A stretch of 64,000 nucleotides of DNA from Cryptomeria japonica. Its lineage: Eukaryota; Streptophyta; Pinopsida; Cupressales; Cupressaceae. Below, piece by piece: positions 57,912 to 64,000 of this stretch. The stretch covers positions 724,062,649 through 724,126,648 of the forward strand of contig NC_081413.1 in NCBI RefSeq assembly GCF_030272615.1. Direction: 5' to 3'. The notes beneath the pieces are model-generated. The model was not told the origin of the DNA, searched no databases, and worked only from the letters and a program-made list of their open reading frames with translations. Numbering within the stretch: position 1 is the first letter of the stretch; every line of letters begins with the position of its first letter. The position numbers and the translations under genes are program-made.

Positions 57912-58968
57912 ATTTAAGCATTCATCAAATTCTTCATCAACCTTTTTCATCATCAATCGAAGATTAGGAGATATTGAAGGGTAATAAGAAGATCACTGAC
58001 TGTTGATTGCCTTCTACCTCTCCCTTAGGGTTTGGATCCATATTGCATTTGTGATTTGAAGAATTTACATTATGTTCATTTACATTCTTTCTTTAGATCC
58101 ATATTGCATTTATGATTTGAAGCATTTACATTCTTGCTTTAGATCCATATTGCATTTGTGATTTGAAGCATTTACATTATGCTCATTTAGGGTTTTTACT
58201 CCAAACATTGGGTAGAACTATAGTTTTGCATTTTAGCTCATTAGGATTGCACAAAAACATGAGATTCTAGGGAACACACACTTTTCAATACTTTACTGGC
58301 TATTTGTAGAGTTGGAAATCACCAAAACAAGGGGTTTAACTAAGGCAAAACCCTATATAGCTACCTACACACCATTTTTAAGAGTGCAGGCATAGGTACA
58401 AGTTTCCAATGGAGCTGCAAACCTATGGGAAGTCAAAATGAATAGGTAAAGATCCAAATCCAGAAGCATGTCTCGGATCTTTGGGACTAGAGCATCCAAC
58501 ACTTTGGTCCTAGACTAGAGTGCCCAATGCCTTGGTCCTCTACCTTTGGTGATAGGTTTTGGCAGTTCAAGCTTTCAGGACTTCAATTTATAGATTCATG
58601 ATTCTCAGCTTAGTACAATGACAGGGACCAAAGCGCCCAGTGCCCTAGTCCTGCTCAATCAAGCTCAGTTTCCAGTAACAAGTGCACATTATAATTCCTC
58701 TATTAGATATATGGTATGTGTCTCAATTTCATTTCTTCATCTTTCTATTATTTAAATTAACATAGTTGCTTTCATACATCTCACTAGCTTAGCCTATCAT
58801 TATTTTACATTTGACTAATTTCTCTTTTGTAGCAACAAAGAAATAAAATCCGTAAAAATATTCTTTGAATCTTTTTCACAAGACGAAGTCAAAGTGAATC
58901 ACTTCATTAGGCTCTTTCGCATTCCAATGTGTGAATGAAGGTGGGAATAGGTCTTAATTTACCTGATT
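57912..58968 (+). repeat. Leader repeat of remnant C, copy 2, with internal triplication
   Basis: Direct repeat of 47,307-48,293. It differs by a local triplication at about 58,031-58,195 of a roughly 50-bp unit (TTTAGATCCATATTGCATTT...GAAGCATTTACATT) present once in copy 1. GGGACCAAAGCGCCCAGTGC (about 58,623) repeats the palindromic motif. Downstream of 58,968 similarity to copy 1 stops. Confidence 0.65.
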
Positions 58969-61050
58969 GTGTAATAAATGCCCTTTCATTAGATATTACA
59001 TCCATGATCAAGTCCATAGGAATTGAAAAAATTCAAGAAGCTTTGGAGTTGGAAATCATGCTGAAATATGATAATGACAATCACTAGTAAAATTAGGAAA
59101 GGCTCAATCAAGAAGACGGTCCCAAATTTTGTAGAACTTCTATAGAATTTCAACAAGTAGTGATTGATTTCAACAACACATTCTTGTGCATTAGTAACAA
59201 AGATAGTTTCAAAGGAATGATACAAACAATAATTTTGGATCGTCTTTCCCATGTGAACATATTACATTGGAAGCACCTTCTAAAGGCATCTTAAACACCT
59301 TTTGTACCTTCCATGTGATAGAAGATCACATTGTAATTAATTGTTCAAAAATATTTCTACACAATTCAATACATAGCTCCTCCAAATTAAATACTTGTAA
59401 GGTTCTTGGTTAACCTACATCTTTATGATAAACTTGATGGTGACTCTATGATAGGTGTTTTGAAAATAGAAACATTCACATTAAAGAAGTAGATGCTTTC
59501 AATGATCATAGATGTTTTTGAATTCAAGGGGCTACATCAAGGAAATTGTTTGAAGATCCTTGGAAGGAAATTCCAATGGTGTCATGTTTTCAAATGAATC
59601 TTTTTTCCTCCTATATTGATAAGTATTAATGATGAAGAGTTTCATTTTTCTTTTACCTCATAGGCACTGGAGAAACAAGTTTGGTGATAGGATGAAGTAA
59701 TTGCATATCACTTAAATCCTAAGTAAGATAGTCTTAGAGGTACCTATTGAGCCAATAATGATTCAATTATATTTGTTGATGTTCTAGAGGTAGATGCAAA
59801 ATGAGTGAAAACACATCAAGAGAGGTTTTTTTTACATTGAGGAACTTTTTGTTTGACCTCCATTGCAAATAGTAGAAGAAAAAATCTAGTGGGATGTAGA
59901 GCATGATCAATTTTAAGATGATGCAATTTTAGAAGCTTATATTATGTCAGATATATGAATAGCATATTCACTACCACACCTAGATATTTTCATGCAAAAC
60001 CTAGAGAAAGGGTCTTCCATTGAAGAAAGTGTGAATTTCATTTCAAATTTTAACTCATCTTGATCTTCAAAATCTACTAGAAACATTAATAAAGGAATAA
60101 AGCCTTAAGAATCAATTCTTGTCAATAAGATAGAAACAAAGATGAGTATATCAAAGGAAGAGGTAATATTGATATCTTGTTCGTATAAAACCCACCTCCT
60201 TATGAATATTTGATATCAAAAAATGAGATGCATTCTTGAGATGGTGATGTTCCCACTTTTGAGCCAATGGAGGGTGGATAGTAAAGTGATAGTTGAAGAT
60301 GATACATATTTTCAACATGTATTTTCAATAACAACTTGATCTTGAAATATTTAGACAAGTATGAATGAATGAATATAGATACAAATGATGAAAAAGAGGA
60401 AAAGGAACTACAAGCATGAGGTGTAAGTTGAAGTTGAAATGTGTCATGATTAGTGTCCCTACATCAAGTATCTTGAAAGAGACAATATCTCCATGTGCTT
60501 GAGAGTTTTTTATGCTTCAAATTTCATCTAGAATTGATGTTCATTAGCTATTTTATGTTCACTTTTTGTTGCATGATGGGATCTTCATGAAGATTTTAGA
60601 GAGGTTTCTAGGATATGAGTTGTCATGGTTAAAATTGTGAATTCAAAAAAGTAATTGCTTTCCCAACCTACTAATAATTTTCTCTAGCTAGTGTGTCTCC
60701 TTTTTATCTATAGTGAGGTAGGTCATCTAATTCGCTATATTCATGATGTTGTAATAGTTTTTTTCCTTTTAAATAAGTTGTTTTCTTATTATTTTGTTTC
60801 AAGTCAAATAGTAATTTTTAGACTAAACTCTATTTTCTAGTGATAATACATAAGTCACTTGATTTACAAAGATTCTAAAGTTTTCTTATGGCATATTTAT
60901 ATCTCGTGGTCCTTAAAAAGAACCATTATTAGTACCAAAATTGCCACCCCTTGTTACAATTTAAGTTTTATCATAAAAAATAATTTATAGAGGACCTCTT
61001 GCCTATGAACTAATCACAAAACCATGAAAATGAATAAAAATATTCTATTC
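58969..61050. other. Unassigned decayed sequence
   Basis: The plus strand keeps several protein-like stretches in one or two frames with many stops (for example HITLEAPSKGILNTF at about 59,258). They have no motif I can place. Possibly an old retroelement. Confidence 0.3.
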
Positions 61051-61069
61051 AATGGTATGGAACTTATTA
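61051..61069. repeat. Target-site duplication of SINE, left
   Basis: AATGGTATGGAACTTATTA, matched at 61,211-61,229 with one difference (T to A). Confidence 0.75.
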
Positions 61070-61210
61070 GGGAGTGACCCCACAACACAGCGGCTAGCTG
61101 CGAGCCTCCTACATGGGAGGTTTTGGGCTCAAGTCTACTTGATTGGTTCTTAGCTCCAGGGAAAAGCTAAAAAATACCGCTTCGACTATGACTTGTGATC
61201 AAACAAAAAA
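61070..61210 (+). mobile_element. tRNA-like SINE (about 140 bp)
   Basis: The body begins GGGAGTGACCCCACAAC, has a CGGCTAGCTGCGAG part that could be box A, and GCTCAAGTC at 61,127-61,135. The latter matches the pol III box B consensus GWTCRANNC at all but the second base. It ends in an A-rich tail (CAAACAAAAAAA). The 19-bp flanking repeats and A tail fit LINE-driven retroposition. No known family name can be given. Confidence 0.65.
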
Positions 61211-61229
61211 AATGGTATGGAACATATTA
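61211..61229. repeat. Target-site duplication of SINE, right
   Basis: AATGGTATGGAACATATTA, one mismatch to the left copy. Confidence 0.75.
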
Positions 61230-62585
61230 TAGAGAATGAATAACAAACCTATAGGACCTATTGGATACATGCATTAACAAGATGATATATCTGAGAGGTA
61301 CGAGTTTAACTCCCAATCACTCTTAATCGGGAGGTGAGTTAACTTAGTTCAAGTGAGACATGGGTGGACTTGACTAAAAATATTTGAATCTAGCTAACAT
61401 TGATGAAATAATGACGAGGAAATGTTGGCACTTGTCTCAACTCAATATGTATACATGCCTTTATTAGCTACCTAGGTTAGAATAATTAAATATGCATGAT
61501 ATCTTGAATTAACTTAATAACTAGATGCAATATTACACTCGTGATGAATTCTATCCTAGATGAAGTGAGATATTTACACCAATAAACACCTTAGGAGTAA
61601 CTTAGGTGAAAATATAATGGTTCTTAACAATGAGGCCATCTTAGGTACCCATGTACAATGATACCCCTCTAAATAAAGAGATAGAAGCCCCTAGAAGAGA
61701 GAAATATGAATAGAGACACTAGGTAATGATAAATGTTATGCCTCCTATGCTAATGGTGAATGCTCAATATTAAATTTTTAAGAGCGTCCATGTTGTCAAA
61801 CAATATTTCTCTCTTGAAGAGGAAGGAAATGTAAAGGTTAGTGTAGAAGACCCTTCCATTCTAAAAAGGAATCTGTGGGAAGAAAACAAAAAATATATAA
61901 CTCAAGAAGCTATGCAATGGTCCCCATGTTAGAGTTGAGTGGTGTCATGATCATATCAAGAGTCTTAGACCTAACTAAAGAAAATGATTTCTTAGGATCA
62001 TGTGGAAGTAGATGTGAAACAAGTGCTAGAAATGGAATTTAAATGCATGCCATGTGACTATAATGCAAATCTCATGAATCAATAAAATCCCTCAATGAAG
62101 CATCTCTAAATTTTATAGATGTGGACTACTACAAATAATTATTGGAATCTCTTCACATGAGATGTTGAAATTACAATGCAAGTTGAATGACTACATTCCA
62201 CATCCTAATAACTACTCACATCAATGATGTAATTATGAATGATTGTAGATGGGGAATTGGGAGAAGGATTGTTTAATGTTTTAGTTTCATCCACATGTGT
62301 AAGGTTCTTAAAGTAAACATCATTAGGTTCAAGATCTCCATATAGCTACCTCATTATGGTAATGAGAATAATAGAGAAATCAATGTGCTCTACGGTGTCT
62401 ATGTGATGTACTGTGTTTTAGAGCACATTTAGCTATTTGTTATTTTCTTACAACTAGTTATGTTTTTTTTTCTTTTTTTCTTTCACTTAGCAATGCTTTC
62501 TTCTAGTTTAGATTTTGTGCATTTAATTTAGCTAGAGTTGAGCTTTATTTATCTCCTCATGCTTGCACTTTAATTCACCTTCTTA
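61230..62585. other. Unassigned AT-rich stretch
   Basis: No supported gene. Around 61,285-61,310, GAGGTACGAGTTTAACTCCC loosely resembles a tRNA T-arm or box B, so another old SINE is possible but unsupported. Confidence 0.3.
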
Positions 62586-62722
62586 GAGTTATCTTTTATT
62601 AGCTAATAATTATTTATTTAATTATTAGTCTATTATACTCTATGCTTAAGCTAAACTTAGGAATCTTATAATTCTTTGAGGTTTTCACCTTTAGGGTTTC
62701 GAGTATCCTTTTATAAGGACAA
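62586..62722 (+). repeat. Partial LTR in inverted orientation to 62,725-62,959
   Basis: Two arms are reverse complements of the neighbouring LTR: 62,588-62,640 pairs with 62,900-62,952 (53 bp, one mismatch), and 62,689-62,718 pairs with 62,857-62,886 (30 bp, one mismatch). The sequence between the arms is not shared. The left edge lacks the TGTTGG start of the intact copy, so it is truncated. Confidence 0.7.
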
Positions 62723-62724
62723 CC

Positions 62725-62959
62725 TGTCACAGAAAGAGAGAAGAAAAATGATATGGAGGCCAAAATTCAGAGATCCGGAAAAGGGGAGTCATATTGATTG
62801 TGCAACAAGAATGCAATTCAATAATTATAGTTGTTATGAAAATACAAAGAGAGAATCCTTATAAGAGGATACTCGAAACCCTAAAGGAGAACAAACAAGG
62901 AGTATAATAGACTAATAATTAAATAAATAAATATTAGCTAATAAAAGATAACTCCAACA
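62725..62959 (-). repeat. Copia-type 3' LTR (about 235 bp)
   Basis: On the minus strand it starts TGTTGGAGTTATC right after a CTTAAGGGGGGG polypurine tract and would end CTGTGACA. A TATA-like CTTATAAGG lies at about 62,857-62,866. TG...CA ends plus an abutting polypurine tract support an LTR rather than a MITE. The element body extends to the right, beyond the window. Confidence 0.6.
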
Positions 62960-62971
62960 CCCCCCCTTAAG
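62960..62971 (-). promoter_or_regulatory. Polypurine tract of copia-type element
   Basis: CTTAAGGGGGGG on the minus strand, directly before the LTR start TGTTGG. Confidence 0.6.
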
Positions 62972-64000
62972 ATGAACTTAGGGAGTAGCTAAAAAATAAC
63001 TAAGGACTAAAAAAGCATGTAAAAAAATGCATGAAAGCAATAATGGGTCCCGACAACTAGGCCTAATGAGGTACCCAAGTACGATAAAATCTCTGTAAAG
63101 TGGAGAAAAAGGAGAAAACTTTGTGGGAACAAAACTCCTTTCAAAGAAGAGATGAAAGCTCAAGTGAAGGATGAAGAAGCCTCAAAACAAGAGTGTTCCA
63201 GAAGATAGGAACGAAAAAATCATGAAGAACACCACTAAAGCATGAAATAGATGCAAACACTGTCGAAGAGTAACTACTGATATGAAGAACCTCCTCTGAA
63301 ATAAGACATGACCAGGTAGAGAAGATTGTAATCTGCATGAGTGCCCTCAAATGACACTACTTGAATCAGATGGCAAACAAAGGCCAACAACTGAACTCGA
63401 AGATACAAATGGCATGAAACACCAAACCCTGAAGAGTTGATCAATCAAACCAAGGAAGCATTAGAACAACAGAATAAACCTCCCCATAATGTTGAAAAGA
63501 GAGAGGGAGATGTATACTGAAAAGAACGGCCAACAAGAACTGCATGACAAAGAACCAAGAACATCAAAGGTGCAGAGAAAGTACATAGTGTCATGGAAGG
63601 AACACTCACTTGACACACATCATGAGGCTAATATCAAGGAAGGAACACTCACATGGCAAAGGTAGATGGAAAAAAAAGGCAAACATCAACCCCCCATGAC
63701 ACTTTATAATGTAGTGCATGTACAATAAGGCACAAGATGTGTAAGATCCCAAGTATACAATGCATGATGGCACTTTATCTCAGTGCGTTTGAATAAATAT
63801 AATGTTACAATGATCAAAAGAGATGGAAAACTGGAAATAGAAATAACAACAAAAGACAAGACATTCTACTCAAAGAAAGAGATCACAGGACCTGAAACAT
63901 CCAAGATATTCACCAAAGTGTTGAAAAGCAAAAAACTGAATAAAATATACTTGGAGCATAATCTATAAAGAAAACTTATATGAATGGAAAGTACACAGAA
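62972..64000 (-). other. 3' internal region of copia-type element, incomplete
   Basis: Sequence beginning with the complement of GATGAACTTAGGGAGTAGC continues to the window edge. Open frames (minus 62,978-63,163, minus 63,141-63,350, plus 63,783-63,968) show no copia RT or RNase H motifs. It is either untranslated region or an incomplete copy. Confidence 0.4.

Noticed and set aside
61260-61390. Second SINE or tRNA gene around GAGTTTAACTCCC
   Set aside because: No tail, no flanking duplication and no foldable tRNA body could be identified.
62586-62959. Foldback MITE with long terminal inverted repeats
   Set aside because: The right arm abuts a polypurine tract and starts TGTTGG, which fits a copia LTR better; kept as an alternative in the finding.

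Overview
This window reads as nuclear DNA from a large, retrotransposon-rich seed-plant genome. A gymnosperm such as a conifer is plausible, but the sequence does not settle it. The evidence is several Ty3/gypsy elements of the Tat type (reverse transcriptase plus a second, archaeal-type RNase H), a solo LTR, a tRNA-like SINE, a copia-type LTR, AT-rich spacers and long UTRs. I see no intact host gene, tRNA, rRNA, CRISPR array or prokaryotic feature. Nearly everything is transposable-element sequence in different states of decay.

Layout. 1-2.6 kb: a 1.4-kb repeat (R1) with a G17 run, then unassigned AT-rich DNA. About 3.6-8.3 kb: remnant D, a plus-strand Tat-related element that keeps a repetitive proline-rich protein with a G-patch-like motif but no visible RT or integrase. 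8.3-12.77 kb: unassigned DNA with a 21-bp tandem array. 12,772-28,784: element A, a complete 16.0-kb minus-strand element with 1.8-kb LTRs and a 5-bp target duplication ACAAC. 29,260-45,775: a solo LTR (duplication ATTAT) split by element B (29,481-45,158, plus strand, 15.7 kb, 1.43-kb LTRs, duplication ACTAT). About 46.9-59 kb: remnant C, a different Tat family. It has a degenerate pol, a second R1 copy inside it, an antisense plant-mobile-domain pseudogene after pol, and a 1-kb leader repeat on both sides. 59-64 kb: decayed DNA with a SINE (about 61.07-61.21 kb) and a copia-type LTR joined to an inverted partial copy of itself (62.6-62.96 kb).

Elements A and B share one plan: 5' LTR, a primer site starting TGGTGAACCCG, a structured leader with AGCGCT-centred repeats, a small conserved extra ORF, one long gag-pro-pol frame (about 2,430 codons), a 2.4-kb 3' UTR with a conserved hairpin, a polypurine tract AAAGAGGGGCAAA, and the 3' LTR. 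By eye A's LTRs differ at about 1% of sites and B's at about 3%. A's gag-pol has seven premature stops and one frameshift, while B's is much more broken. A and B lie 5' end to 5' end, so together they form a 32-kb imperfect inverted repeat.

The observations most worth following are: the conserved extra ORF upstream of gag; a G-patch-like motif in all four Tat-type elements; the 20-bp-phased palindromic leader array; the antisense plant mobile domain gene in C; and the 3' UTR hairpin shared by A, B and (multiplied) D.
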